The position numbers and the translations under genes are program-made. Shown here one piece after another: positions 25,970-33,986 of a stretch of DNA of 64,000 bases; the stretch's first letter is position 1; every line of letters begins with the position of its first letter. The notes under the pieces were generated by a model. That model was not told the origin of the DNA and did no database searches. It saw only the letters and a list, made by a program, of their open reading frames with translations. Source of the stretch: Aquimarina spinulae. Its GTDB lineage: Bacteria > Bacteroidota > Bacteroidia > Flavobacteriales > Flavobacteriaceae. The stretch lies in the NCBI RefSeq assembly GCF_943373825.1, contig NZ_CALSBP010000002.1, positions 2,469,501-2,533,500 of the forward strand, in the 5' to 3' direction.

Positions 25970-26767
25970 TTATTTTATCTCAATCGCGTCACAAGTCCCT
26001 ACAAACGGAATACCTGTGTTACCAAAAGCATATGTAATAAGCCCTATATAAACTTTGCTATCGTATGAAGGGGCGGTTCCTGGTAATTTACCCGTACCAT
26101 TATAAAGTATCCATTCATCTGAAGTACTATTACTTGTTAAATTTGGTTGTTGCCAATAAAAGGTAAGTTCATTATTTTCATCTCCTATAATACGTATATC
26201 TGCTCGTCCTAAGGGAGCCATATCTATACCTATATCATCTACAGAAGAGACACCGTTTACTGTGTTTTTTCCTTCTATAGTAAACCTTCTTGTTCCTCTG
26301 TGACCTATCACCACATGAGAAGAGTTTATAGAATTAAAATCTTCTACATGTACTTGAATCCCCGAAAAGTTGTATTGAGTATCACTATGAGTTGGTGCTG
26401 TTTGAGAATCGGCAATAGTACCAATACCAATATTTCTTGCTATAAATTCAAAGGGAAATGTGACTAATTTAGCATCCAATCGCCCTTGCTCTTCGTTAAA
26501 ATGTAGTGTCTGATTATTTGTGTTATCATCTAAAACTGCATGATATCTCCCTGATAATCTACTTACATTTGGCAATACTGTAGCATTATTTGTTATATAG
26601 TCTACTAGCGGACCAGTACCTCCAAAGTCATCAAAAATTTCGTTTTCTGGATTTATTATTGGGTCTGGTTCAGAATTCGAATTTGAAGCATCGTCATCAT
26701 TACTACACGCAGCAAGAATAACAAAAAATATTACACTTACATATTGAATTACTTTCATCCTTTTCAT
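25970..26767 (-). CDS. Lipoprotein, jelly-roll-like domain, unknown function
   Basis: The 265-residue protein has a lipobox ILAAC (Cys about 21), an Asp/Ser-rich linker (SNDDDASNSNSEPDP) and a beta-rich domain (about 45-265). Phrases such as FDDFGGTGPLVDYITNN and the Trp-containing ELTFYWQQPNL recall concanavalin-like carbohydrate-binding domains, but I do not recognise a named family. It starts MKRMKV. It is the first gene of the operon with the Kelch lipoprotein and lies about 100 nt downstream of the -7 element of operator copy B. Confidence 0.75.
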   Translation of the reverse strand: MKRMKVIQYVSVIFFVILAACSNDDDASNSNSEPDPIINPENEIFDDFGGTGPLVDYITNNATVLPNVSRLSGRYHAVLDDNTNNQTLHFNEEQGRLDAKLVTFPFEFIARNIGIGTIADSQTAPTHSDTQYNFSGIQVHVEDFNSINSSHVVIGHRGTRRFTIEGKNTVNGVSSVDDIGIDMAPLGRADIRIIGDENNELTFYWQQPNLTSNSTSDEWILYNGTGKLPGTAPSYDSKVYIGLITYAFGNTGIPFVGTCDAIEIK

Positions 26768-26866
26768 CTCTTTTTTACGTTAATTAATAGCCAAATATGT
26801 GTCTCATAATGGCCTTTGTAAAATCTGTTATTGTTTTTCTATTTCTATTATAAAAAGCTAATGCCA

Positions 26867-26927
26867 CAAACCTAACTACAGACATAGTTTGGAGTATCCG
26901 AAAAGTTTGAATTTCAAAGAATTCGGA
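26867..26927 (-). promoter_or_regulatory. Operator-promoter module, copy B
   Basis: The 31-nt palindrome (26897-26927) is identical to copy A over its whole length, and TAGGTTTG (26874-26867, minus strand) again lies exactly 22 nt away. The surrounding bases TAGGTTTGTGxCATTA are shared with copy A too, although the 20 nt between the elements differ. Confidence 0.75.
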
Positions 26928-26928
26928 C

Positions 26929-26971
26929 GTTTTTTAAGGGGATTTACCGGTATCCTTGGGGGCTTTTTTTT
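26929..26971 (-). pseudogene. Decayed 3' end of an AraC regulator gene
   Basis: Beside copy B the minus strand reads CCCCCAAGGATACCGG...AATCCCCTTAAAAAACG, matching the codons for SPKEYRKxP-stop of the AraC gene at 30262 after a one-base deletion. No upstream AraC coding sequence remains. Confidence 0.5.
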
Positions 26972-27059
26972 ATCATTCAAATTATTGCTTTCATTGTGAA
27001 CAATACTAGTCTTATAAATTTCTGAATCTATATTACTAATGACAGGAAGTTTATATACT

Positions 27060-27150
27060 CCTATATAGGGTTCTTTTTTATTTAATTCAAAAAGATCATC
27101 AGTATGACTTGTATAGATAGCTATTAAAAGACTCCTTAATTGTATGGTGC
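27060..27150 (-). pseudogene. Relic of a gene related to that at 27808-28125
   Basis: The minus strand encodes LLIAIYTSHTDDLFELNKK, which matches FLTVISTSHIDDLFELSKK of the gene at 27808. DNA identity is high over about 40 nt, and the frame runs into unrelated sequence on both sides. It is a fragment of a duplication about 1 kb apart. Confidence 0.6.
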
Positions 27151-27156
27151 ATATCC

Positions 27157-27759
27157 TTATCTATTTATATCAAAAATTTCTCCAGAATCATACATCTCTT
27201 TTAGTTTGTTTTTTGAGATTCCATATGACGATTCAGAATAATTTTTGGGTGTGTTAATTTTATAAATTTTACTCATCCTGCTTATTTCATATTCATTTGG
27301 AGACACAAATACACTGTCGTTTGAGACACTCATCACTTTTAAAGTTGAATAGCTTCCTGTTTTGATTTTGTACTCATAGATGTCTCCTACCCAAGGAGAT
27401 ACCAGATATTCTAATGCTAGTTTTTTATCTTCCCTACCAGCATAAATACCCCAAGTAATCAAAACTACAATTAAACCCAATCCAGCAAATTGCCATATAG
27501 GTCCTTTAGCATTATTTTTTAAATTATCATATTCCCTTTTAACCGACTCTGGCATCTCCTTAGTTTTAAGAACGTTTTTACAATGTTGGCATTGCGATGT
27601 CCCCTTTTTTGCAATAGGAAACAAAGGAATCCAAAAAACATGAGCGTGTACTCTATATACGCTTAGAATCAAAGAGCCTTGGGTTCCACAACTTGGACAA
27701 GTTGTTGTTTTTGATCGTTCAGATTTCAAATGAACTGTTTTACCTCCATAAATTATCAT
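27157..27759 (-). CDS. Zinc-ribbon membrane protein
   Basis: The 200-residue protein has an N-terminal double CxxC zinc ribbon (CPSCG at about 21 and CQHC near 56). A hydrophobic stretch around VFWIPLFPI, one transmembrane helix (about 92-110, FAGLGLIVVLITWGIYAG) and a C-terminal extracytoplasmic domain of about 85 residues follow. It resembles zinc-ribbon domain membrane proteins of Bacteroidota of unknown role. Two relics of a small gene flank it, one of them the decayed gene just upstream, so it may have inserted or hitch-hiked during a duplication. Confidence 0.7.
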   Translation of the reverse strand: MIIYGGKTVHLKSERSKTTTCPSCGTQGSLILSVYRVHAHVFWIPLFPIAKKGTSQCQHCKNVLKTKEMPESVKREYDNLKNNAKGPIWQFAGLGLIVVLITWGIYAGREDKKLALEYLVSPWVGDIYEYKIKTGSYSTLKVMSVSNDSVFVSPNEYEISRMSKIYKINTPKNYSESSYGISKNKLKEMYDSGEIFDINR

Positions 27760-27807
27760 ATTTCTATATTTTAATGACTATAACCTGCATATGATGTCCC
27801 ATATAAC

Positions 27808-28125
27808 TCATCTAGTCTTTTTAAAAAAATAGTTTATTTTAGACCTCAAGGCTAGATGTTCTTTTTTGACCTTTAGCAGATGTTTGGCAACATTAGGATC
27901 TTCATATATTAATAAACATCGCATTAATGGAAAAGATAAAAAGCTAGAACTATATTTAATCAACATCTCAATAATAGCTGGGATATAACTCCTTTCCTTT
28001 AGAAGGCTAGCTATCCATACTCCACTTAATCCGTATACTTCATCATGTTTTTTACTTAATTCAAAAAGATCATCAATATGACTGGTACTGATAACTGTTA
28101 AAAAATATCTCGAATGTATTCCCAA
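27808..28125 (-). CDS. Hypothetical 105-residue frame, probably the 3' part of a broken gene
   Basis: I do not recognise the family. The product is helical and ends in a basic tail (INYFFKKTR). It has a TTG start only. The frame upstream (28098-28232) encodes YIRDIF then stops within a run of six A (28100-28105 on the plus strand), and shifting frame there gives a continuous RDIFLTVISTSHIDDLFEL. A relic of the same sequence is at 27060. Most likely a pseudogene or a reading-frame slip in the assembly. Confidence 0.45.
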   Translation of the reverse strand: MGIHSRYFLTVISTSHIDDLFELSKKHDEVYGLSGVWIASLLKERSYIPAIIEMLIKYSSSFLSFPLMRCLLIYEDPNVAKHLLKVKKEHLALRSKINYFFKKTR

Positions 28126-28232
28126 TCACCCCAATTAAATACAAGGTATAAACTTCCTTTTGCACCAAACATTATACCCCGCCTAAAGAATGTTAAACCA
28201 ATTGTTTCAATACGTGTTTTATATTCATACTT
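28098..28232 (-). pseudogene. Upstream frame fragment of the broken gene at 27808
   Basis: Forty-four codons are open, including TRIETIGLTFFRRGIMFGAK and GSLYLVFNWGDWEYIRDIF, before a TAA in an A6/T6 run. It is in a different frame from the 105-residue frame that continues the sequence. No good start codon heads it, so an original 5' end is also missing. Confidence 0.4.
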
Positions 28233-28451
28233 CTAAATAATAATGGTAGAAAGTAGTTTAGAAATTTTCAAAAATTGTGATTATATATTTAGTATATTTT
28301 ATTTTCTAAATATTTGCATTAATTTTCGATTATCATATATAAAACGGATCCCCATTATCTTTGTTAGGTTAGGTAATGAGGATCCGAGGTAATGAAAAGC
28401 ATGGACAAAAAAACCTAATCATTACAAATTGTTTTTATAGTATCGCAAGAA
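28126..28451. other. 326-nt gap with gene fragment and terminator
   Basis: Apart from the broken frame (to 28232) and the terminator at 28345-28386, it is AT-rich and shows no gene. Confidence 0.6.
28345..28386 (-). terminator. Intrinsic terminator after the FN3/repeat lipoprotein gene
   Basis: CGGATCCCCATTA (28345-28357) pairs with TAATGAGGATCCG (28374-28386), with one mismatch. On the minus strand TTTTA follows. It lies 66 nt after the gene at 28452. Confidence 0.7.
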
Positions 28452-30074
28452 TTATTCTAGTTTTACGACCCAATAATCCCACATACCTTTACCGGCACCA
28501 CTAATATCTCCTCCCGGAGCATAAACATAACCGGCTACGATGTAACCGTTATTGGTTTGTTGAATCGTATTTGCATAATCAGGTTCTGGACCACCAAAGC
28601 TAATTTCCCATAACAATTCACCAAAAGGATTTAGTTTTACCACCCAAAAATCTGCATAGCCTCCATTATTAGTACTTACATCAAAGTCGCTTGCTCCCGA
28701 GTTCCCAGCAAAGATATATCCTCCATCTGTAGTTTGTTGAATAGAGCGGGCGGCATCACTCTCTGAACTACCAAGGTTAACCTGCCATACTAGTTCTCCC
28801 GAAGTATCTAATTTTAAGATCCAACTATCTTTTTTTCCATTATTACCACTTACATCAAAATCTGAGGATTCTGAATATCCAGCTACGATATATCCTTGAT
28901 CAGTAGTTTGATGAACATCATATGCCAGATCATCAAGTGTTCCTCCAAGATTTGTTTCCCAAATCAGATTTCCTAAAACATCCAATTTTACAATCCAATA
29001 ATCTTTTTCTCCATAGTTACCTCCCACATTACCGTCTGAGGATTCTGAATATCCTCCAACGATATAACCTCCATCTAACGTTTGTTCAACCGATTGTGCA
29101 ATATCAAATCCGGTACCTCCAAGATTTGTTTCCCATACTAAAGCTCCCATAGAATCCAGTTTTATCACCCAGTAATCCAGGCCTCCATAATTGTCTCCTA
29201 CATCACCGTTTGAAGAGCTGGTAAAACCTGCGACAATAAAACCGTCATCTGATGTTTGTTCGATATCTGTTGCTTCTTCATTTCCACTTCCACCATAATT
29301 GGTCTCCCAAACCAAATTTCCAGAGCCATCTAATTTTACAATCCAAAAATCAGCAAAAGATGCATCACCACTAATATCCTGATCGTTAGAATAAGTCATT
29401 CCTGCTATTATATATCCACCATCTGAGGTTTGTTGTATGCTATTTGCAGCTTCATCACTAGAGCCTCCCAGGTTAGTTTCCCACATTAGTTCACCCGAAC
29501 TACTTAATTTAATAACCCAATAGTCTCCTCCTATATACCCATCTGCATCGTTATTACCACCTACATCTCCATCATCAGAATTAGCAGTACCAACCACAAT
29601 ATACCCCCCATCTATTGTTAATTGCAGCGCATTAGCAATGTCAATATGAGAGCCCCCATAAGATTTTTCCCATGCTATAGACACTTCTTCACTAATTACT
29701 ACTCCTTTTTCTGTATCAAAAGCAAATGTGTTTTCTGATGTTCCTCCTTTTCCATCAGAAGCCACTATCTTACCATTGTAACTGGTTTGACCATCAAGTC
29801 CTTCTAGTAAAAATTCTGTAGTCTGCACATCTGATTGTATCGAATTTTCTCCCAAAAAAATAGTATACGATACTTCATCATCATTTGGATCAACTGCGAG
29901 AGTCCATTCTAATAATGCGCTATTCGCTGTTATCTCATTAACCTGTATGGTAAAATCTCCTGGTACCTGATTCTCGGCTGATACAGGTGGTACAACTATG
30001 TCATCATCATTTTTGCATCCTACAATCAACACGCAAAAGATGATCAAACGATATAAAAACTGTTTCTTTTTCAT
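28452..30074 (-). CDS. Lipoprotein with fibronectin type III domain and seven-fold repeats
   Basis: The 540-residue protein has a lipobox LIVGC (Cys about 20). A fibronectin type III domain spans about 37-125. About seven repeats of 52-54 residues follow, of the form WExNxGGSxxDxAxSIQQTxDGGYIVAGxSxSxDGDVxGNxGxxDYWVVKLD. Such repeats form propeller-like surface proteins; no enzyme motif is seen, so binding or adhesion is likely. It is the first gene downstream of operator-promoter copy C and of the GAF-AraC regulator at 30262, so it is the probable target of that regulator. Confidence 0.85.
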   Translation of the reverse strand: MKKKQFLYRLIIFCVLIVGCKNDDDIVVPPVSAENQVPGDFTIQVNEITANSALLEWTLAVDPNDDEVSYTIFLGENSIQSDVQTTEFLLEGLDGQTSYNGKIVASDGKGGTSENTFAFDTEKGVVISEEVSIAWEKSYGGSHIDIANALQLTIDGGYIVVGTANSDDGDVGGNNDADGYIGGDYWVIKLSSSGELMWETNLGGSSDEAANSIQQTSDGGYIIAGMTYSNDQDISGDASFADFWIVKLDGSGNLVWETNYGGSGNEEATDIEQTSDDGFIVAGFTSSSNGDVGDNYGGLDYWVIKLDSMGALVWETNLGGTGFDIAQSVEQTLDGGYIVGGYSESSDGNVGGNYGEKDYWIVKLDVLGNLIWETNLGGTLDDLAYDVHQTTDQGYIVAGYSESSDFDVSGNNGKKDSWILKLDTSGELVWQVNLGSSESDAARSIQQTTDGGYIFAGNSGASDFDVSTNNGGYADFWVVKLNPFGELLWEISFGGPEPDYANTIQQTNNGYIVAGYVYAPGGDISGAGKGMWDYWVVKLE

Positions 30075-30195
30075 TTGTTTATGTTTTTATGATTTGTTTA
30101 TAAAAATCTATCCTTATTCTTAGCCTACTATAGAGCAACAAACTGCTTAAGCTAAAAACAAATACTTAGTTTGTACTTGTGTAGTACTTAGATGA

Positions 30196-30256
30196 TAAAA
30201 TTAATTAGGGTGAAGTGTACAAATGTCCAGAAAGTTTGAATTTCAAAGAATTCGGA
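30196..30256 (-). promoter_or_regulatory. Operator-promoter module, copy C
   Basis: The 31-nt palindrome (30226-30256) keeps the invariant core AAGTTTGAATTTCAA and lies 5 nt after the stop of the intact GAF-AraC gene. A -7-like element TAATTTTA (30203-30196, minus strand) is again exactly 22 nt away. It leads to the FN3/repeat lipoprotein gene after about 120 nt. Confidence 0.65.
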
Positions 30257-30261
30257 CGTTT

Positions 30262-31536
30262 TTAGGGGGTTTTTCTATATTCTTTTGGAGAAATGCCTGT
30301 TCGTTTTTTAAAAGCACTATAAAAAGTAGATTTCGAATTAAACCCAGATTCTAAAGCGATCGATATAATAGTGTAGTTTATAAAATTAGGGTTTCTTAAT
30401 TTAAATTTTGCATCCTCTATTCTATATCTATTTATATAATCGGTAAAATTATACCCACTCAATTTATTAACCAATTGTGAAAGGTAGTTACCACTTATGT
30501 TTAGTTTTTTGGCCATACTGTCTAATCCTAGATTTGGATCTCGATATATTTTAGCTTCTTTCATCAAAAAATCAAGTTCTTTAAAATACACATTATCATC
30601 GGTAATATGAGATTCACTTTTTACATGAATTTGTTTTAGTTTTTTTCCGGTTAACCCGGCAATTAACTGAAATAAAAACACATGATCTTTATTGAAAAAA
30701 TCTTTTTGAGAATGCTCAGAATCCAGAACACCTACTACCTGGTCATCTATTAAAATAGGAACAGACAATTCAGACATTCTACGATCATCATCTATGATAT
30801 ATCCCGGATCATTGGTCAAATCGGGCACATACTCAAATGTTCCTGATTGGGCTACTCTACCAACAATACCTTTACCCAATGGAATTTGGATAGGGCTTAT
30901 GACTTTTCTTTCTCCATTATTTTTATGACCAAATGCTGCTTTTTGTATCAAAACTTCATTTTGGGTATCCAACATGTAGATTACACAGTCCTCTAGTTTT
31001 AGTTTCGAAATGCAATTCTCTACAATATCCCATAATACTTCTTCAAGTTTATTTTTTTCGAACAGTGATGATGCAAAATAACTTAGTATTCCTATGGTTT
31101 CGTTTGATGCATTTTGATGTTGTATCTGGTCTTTTTCAGAAAAAATCTGGTGCAAGCCATCTATACTAAAATTTGATACCGAACTTCGTATCACATCTTT
31201 TTTACTCTTCACTTTATCAAACCTTGGTGTTAGTTGTTTTGTGGTCGTAAAAACACCATCATACGCTACTTCAAATACTTTATTAAAAAGAACAGGAGCC
31301 TTAACATAGAAATTAGAGAAATTCTTCAAGACTATACTCGAAAAGAAAAAAATAAATACTGTAATGAGTAATACTATGTTTAATACTATCAGCATTGCAA
31401 ACATATGTCTTGTATTAAAATCTGTACTTAGCATCTTATAACACACAACATATATCAAGAAAAATACAACCCCGCATATTAAAATTGTAGAAATCTTCCC
31501 TACTAGTTTATCACCTATGTTTTTTTTGATATTCAT
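30262..31536 (-). CDS. Membrane-bound GAF-AraC transcription regulator
   Basis: Two N-terminal transmembrane helices (STILICGVVFFLIYVVCY and MLIVLNIVLLITVFIFFF) are followed by a GAF domain (about 140-290; GILSYFASSLFEKNKLEEVL to VGVLDSEHSQKDFF). A C-terminal AraC-type DNA-binding domain (about 320-424) has GFNSKSTFYSAFKKRTGISPKEYR. I place the start at ATG 31536, because an upstream in-frame ATG at 31584 lies between the -33 and -7 boxes of a good promoter. It is divergent from the TPR-AraC gene and followed immediately by operator copy C. GAF domains bind small molecules; the ligand here is unknown. Confidence 0.85.
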   Translation of the reverse strand: MNIKKNIGDKLVGKISTILICGVVFFLIYVVCYKMLSTDFNTRHMFAMLIVLNIVLLITVFIFFFSSIVLKNFSNFYVKAPVLFNKVFEVAYDGVFTTTKQLTPRFDKVKSKKDVIRSSVSNFSIDGLHQIFSEKDQIQHQNASNETIGILSYFASSLFEKNKLEEVLWDIVENCISKLKLEDCVIYMLDTQNEVLIQKAAFGHKNNGERKVISPIQIPLGKGIVGRVAQSGTFEYVPDLTNDPGYIIDDDRRMSELSVPILIDDQVVGVLDSEHSQKDFFNKDHVFLFQLIAGLTGKKLKQIHVKSESHITDDNVYFKELDFLMKEAKIYRDPNLGLDSMAKKLNISGNYLSQLVNKLSGYNFTDYINRYRIEDAKFKLRNPNFINYTIISIALESGFNSKSTFYSAFKKRTGISPKEYRKTP

Positions 31537-31560
31537 GATGATTGATTTTTTTGTCCAATC

Positions 31561-31593
31561 CAAATATATAATGACAATACCCATGAAAACAAA
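31561..31593 (-). promoter_or_regulatory. Promoter of the GAF-AraC gene
   Basis: On the minus strand TTTG (31593-31590) and TATATTTG (31568-31561) are separated by 21 nt. The predicted start of transcription is near 31555, which excludes the ATG at 31584. Confidence 0.7.
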
Positions 31594-31599
31594 CGAAAT

Positions 31600-31626
31600 A
31601 TCTCGATATTCTGAGAATTTCGAGAT
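31600..31626. promoter_or_regulatory. 27-nt palindromic operator between divergent AraC genes
   Basis: ATCTCGATATTCT-G-AGAATTTCGAGAT pairs at 12 of 13 positions. Its inner 21 nt (31603-31623) have the pattern TCGAWATTC-N3-GAATTTCGA, which recurs just after the TPR-AraC gene at 33472. It lies beside the -33 box of the GAF-AraC promoter. Confidence 0.7.
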
Positions 31627-31787
31627 TGATTTTCAACATTAACCATTTAATTATCAGTTAATTATATTGAATTAATTCTAAGACACTACAAAAACCAGAA
31701 AATAGTATCTTTATAGCTAGATAAATAGATCAAAACCCCTTGAACACAAAAAAGACATATCTCTTTTTCCCTTCCTTTTGTAAAAGG

Positions 31788-33467
31788 ATGATTATCGTTT
31801 TTTTGCTGTGCTGTGTACAAATTACTACTGGGCAAAAAGAAGATTTTGTAATCCCTGATTCTTTAAAAGCATTGGATTATGAGAATTTATATAAATCTTA
31901 TCTAAAGGTCTATAGAGATACATTGTCTGCAAAGATTTACCTTAATACGTATCTAAAAAAAGCTATTCTAGAAAATGATAAGATAAAAATGGCTAATGCA
32001 TATAGTAGATTATCCTATTATACTGAAGAAGAATCAGAAAAAATAACATTATTAGATCGTTCTATTACTTTGAGTACTGGTTTAGATCAGGATATCATAA
32101 TTAGATCATACTCTTTTAAAGGAGGATATTACTTTCGTAAAGGTAATTACACTCTTGCACTTGACAACTACTTACAAGCTTTGATGCTTGCAGAAAAAAT
32201 TCAAAACGTTGAATACATTTATATCACCAAGCATAATATTGCTTGTATCAAGACGGAAATAAGAAAGCATGAAGAAGCTTTACCTCTTTTTAAAGAATAT
32301 TATACATATATAATAACAAAACATACTACCGATACAATCCGCTATTTAAAAGCAACTGTTCCTTTAGCAGAATCTTATCGCTATAATAATCTCCTGGATT
32401 CTGCTTCAACATATCATTATAAAGCAATTAAACGATCACAAAAATCAGAACATTATTATAATAGGTTTTATAGTCGGATTCTCATTAACGAAGGTATCAA
32501 TCTCTTTTATAAAGAGAAATTTAAGGATGCTTATGATAGTATTGCTAAAGGTTTGCCTGTTCTCGATAAAACCAGGTCAGAAAACAAAAAAGCATATATT
32601 TTGGGTGAGTTTTATTTGGGAAAGCTACAATTATTAAAACAAGACATCTTATCTGCTAAAAAGCACTTTCTTACCGTAGATTCGATTCTTCACTATGAAA
32701 AAATTACTCCTATTGAGGTTCGGGAAGGTTATGAATTTATGATCAATTTTTATAAAGAGAATGATAAAAAGGAACAACAGCTCGAATATATCAATAAACT
32801 TCTACGATTTGATAGTATTATTAACCAGGAAACTTCTTCTTTATCCAATCGTTTATTTAAAGAGTTTGATACTCCTTTACTGATAAAAGAAAAAGAGGCA
32901 TTGATCAATGAACTGAAAGGCAATAATAAAAACCTAAATTCATTAGTGATTTTTCTCTCATTACTTACTCTTGTTGCTATTGTTTTTTTATATCGCCAAT
33001 ATCAAAAGAGAAAATCCTATCAGTATAAATTTGAACAATTAATTGCTCAAAACAAGGTGATTGAAACACCTAACGAAAAACCTCAAAATGATATAGGAGT
33101 ACCCAATGATATCGTTGAAGAAATCCTGAATAAGTTAGCTTTATTTGAACAAAATCATTATTATCTTAAAAAGAATATTAGTACTACCATTTTGGCCAAA
33201 GACATTAAAACCAATACAAAGTATTTGTCAAAGGTCATTAATCATCATAAGCAAAAGAATTTTGCCAATTATATCAACGATCTTAGGATTGCACATGCGG
33301 TAACCCAGTTAAAAGAAAACAAAACGCTTAGGAACTATACCATACAAGGTATTGCAGAAGAAATGGGATTTAATACTGCCGAGTCTTTTTCGTCTGCATT
33401 TAAAAAGAGTACAGGAATCAAAACTTCTTATTTCATAAAGAAATTACATGACTTAGATACTATGTAA
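31788..33467 (+). CDS. Transmembrane TPR-AraC one-component regulator
   Basis: The protein has about 559 residues from ATG 31788 (a TTG at 31740 is also in frame, but places extra polar residues before the signal sequence). The order is signal peptide (MIIVFLLCCVQITTG), extracytoplasmic tetratricopeptide repeats (about 30-360), one transmembrane helix (SLVIFLSLLTLVAIVFLY), then a cytoplasmic AraC-type HTH (about 450-555; IAEEMGFNTAESFSSAFKKSTGI). It can carry a signal across the membrane without a kinase. The same 21-nt palindrome lies upstream (31603) and 4 nt past its stop (33472), suggesting autoregulation and control of the peptide gene downstream. A paralogue is at 54271. Confidence 0.88.
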   Translation: MIIVFLLCCVQITTGQKEDFVIPDSLKALDYENLYKSYLKVYRDTLSAKIYLNTYLKKAILENDKIKMANAYSRLSYYTEEESEKITLLDRSITLSTGLDQDIIIRSYSFKGGYYFRKGNYTLALDNYLQALMLAEKIQNVEYIYITKHNIACIKTEIRKHEEALPLFKEYYTYIITKHTTDTIRYLKATVPLAESYRYNNLLDSASTYHYKAIKRSQKSEHYYNRFYSRILINEGINLFYKEKFKDAYDSIAKGLPVLDKTRSENKKAYILGEFYLGKLQLLKQDILSAKKHFLTVDSILHYEKITPIEVREGYEFMINFYKENDKKEQQLEYINKLLRFDSIINQETSSLSNRLFKEFDTPLLIKEKEALINELKGNNKNLNSLVIFLSLLTLVAIVFLYRQYQKRKSYQYKFEQLIAQNKVIETPNEKPQNDIGVPNDIVEEILNKLALFEQNHYYLKKNISTTILAKDIKTNTKYLSKVINHHKQKNFANYINDLRIAHAVTQLKENKTLRNYTIQGIAEEMGFNTAESFSSAFKKSTGIKTSYFIKKLHDLDTM

Positions 33468-33471
33468 TTTA

Positions 33472-33522
33472 TCGAAATTCCGTGAATTTCGACTAATAAC
33501 AACCTCATTCATAGTATGTTTA
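33472..33522 (+). promoter_or_regulatory. Operator-promoter after the TPR-AraC gene
   Basis: A perfect 9-bp inverted repeat TCGAAATTC-CGT-GAATTTCGA (33472-33492) is followed 22 nt later by TATGTTTA (33515-33522), close to TAnnTTTG. The spacing equals that of the 31-nt palindrome modules. The next gene is the peptide precursor at 33701, after a long leader of about 170 nt. Confidence 0.6.
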
Positions 33523-33700
33523 CTATTTTTTACCCTATATTTATTCTTGGAATTCAAAAAAAGTAACTTACATATACTTTTTATACTGTTAGGCATTTTT
33601 CATTATCACTTTGTGTGATTTTTGATAAAAAATTGTATCGATAATATTCTGATACTGGTAGAGAAAATATATGTATAATAATCTTTAAAAACTAAAAATT

Positions 33701-33877
33701 ATGAGAAAAGCAAAGGGGAAAAAATTAAGTCTTGCAAAACTAAAAATTGCAAAATTAGAGAATCCATCATCTATAAAAGGTGGTCACGTAGATAGTAAAA
33801 ACCCTTCTAGATGTCCTCTATTCTATAAGCCAAAATTTACTATTATTACTTGCCCAACTAATTTTGAATGGGGTTAA
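33701..33877 (+). CDS. GG-leader RiPP precursor peptide (class I lanthipeptide-like), orphan
   Basis: The product has 58 residues. The leader (1-28) is basic with alternating Leu/Lys (KLSLAKLKIAKL) and ends SSIKGG, which is the layout of Bacteroidota natural-product precursors recognised by class I lanthipeptide or GG-type export enzymes. The 30-residue core has two Cys (38 and 51), seven Ser/Thr including the TIIT stretch, and ends NFEWG. No LanB/LanC, radical SAM or peptidase-ABC gene is in the window, so modification and export must be encoded elsewhere or be absent. It stands alone between the TPR-AraC regulator and a strong terminator. Coding status is supported by the leader pattern, ATG start and placement. 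Confidence 0.8.
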   Translation: MRKAKGKKLSLAKLKIAKLENPSSIKGGHVDSKNPSRCPLFYKPKFTIITCPTNFEWG

Positions 33878-33902
33878 AAAAATTCACAAACCATAAATAA
33901 TT

Positions 33903-33950
33903 AAAAACCCTCAAACTATAAAAAAGGGAAAACATAGTTTGAGGGTTTTT
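33903..33950. terminator. Strong bidirectional terminator after the peptide gene
   Basis: AAAAACCCTCAAACTAT (33903-33919) is perfectly complementary to ATAGTTTGAGGGTTTTT (33934-33950): a 17-bp stem with a 14-nt loop and T runs on both strands. It serves the peptide gene and the convergent lipoprotein gene that ends at 33987. Confidence 0.9.
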
Positions 33951-33986
33951 CTATGGATTTAATCAAATGATTCGATTTATTATTTT

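Larger units (their letters stand above)
26768..27156. other. 389-nt gap holding a promoter module and two gene relics
   Basis: No intact gene is seen. From right to left it contains the small-gene relic (27060-27150), the AraC 3' relic (26929-26971), operator-promoter copy B and a leader of about 95 nt before the lipoprotein gene. Confidence 0.7.
33468..33986. other. 519-nt region with operator, small peptide gene and terminator
   Basis: It contains the palindromic operator (33472-33492), a putative -7 element, an AT-rich leader, the 58-codon peptide gene (33701-33877) and a strong bidirectional terminator (33903-33950). Confidence 0.75.
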
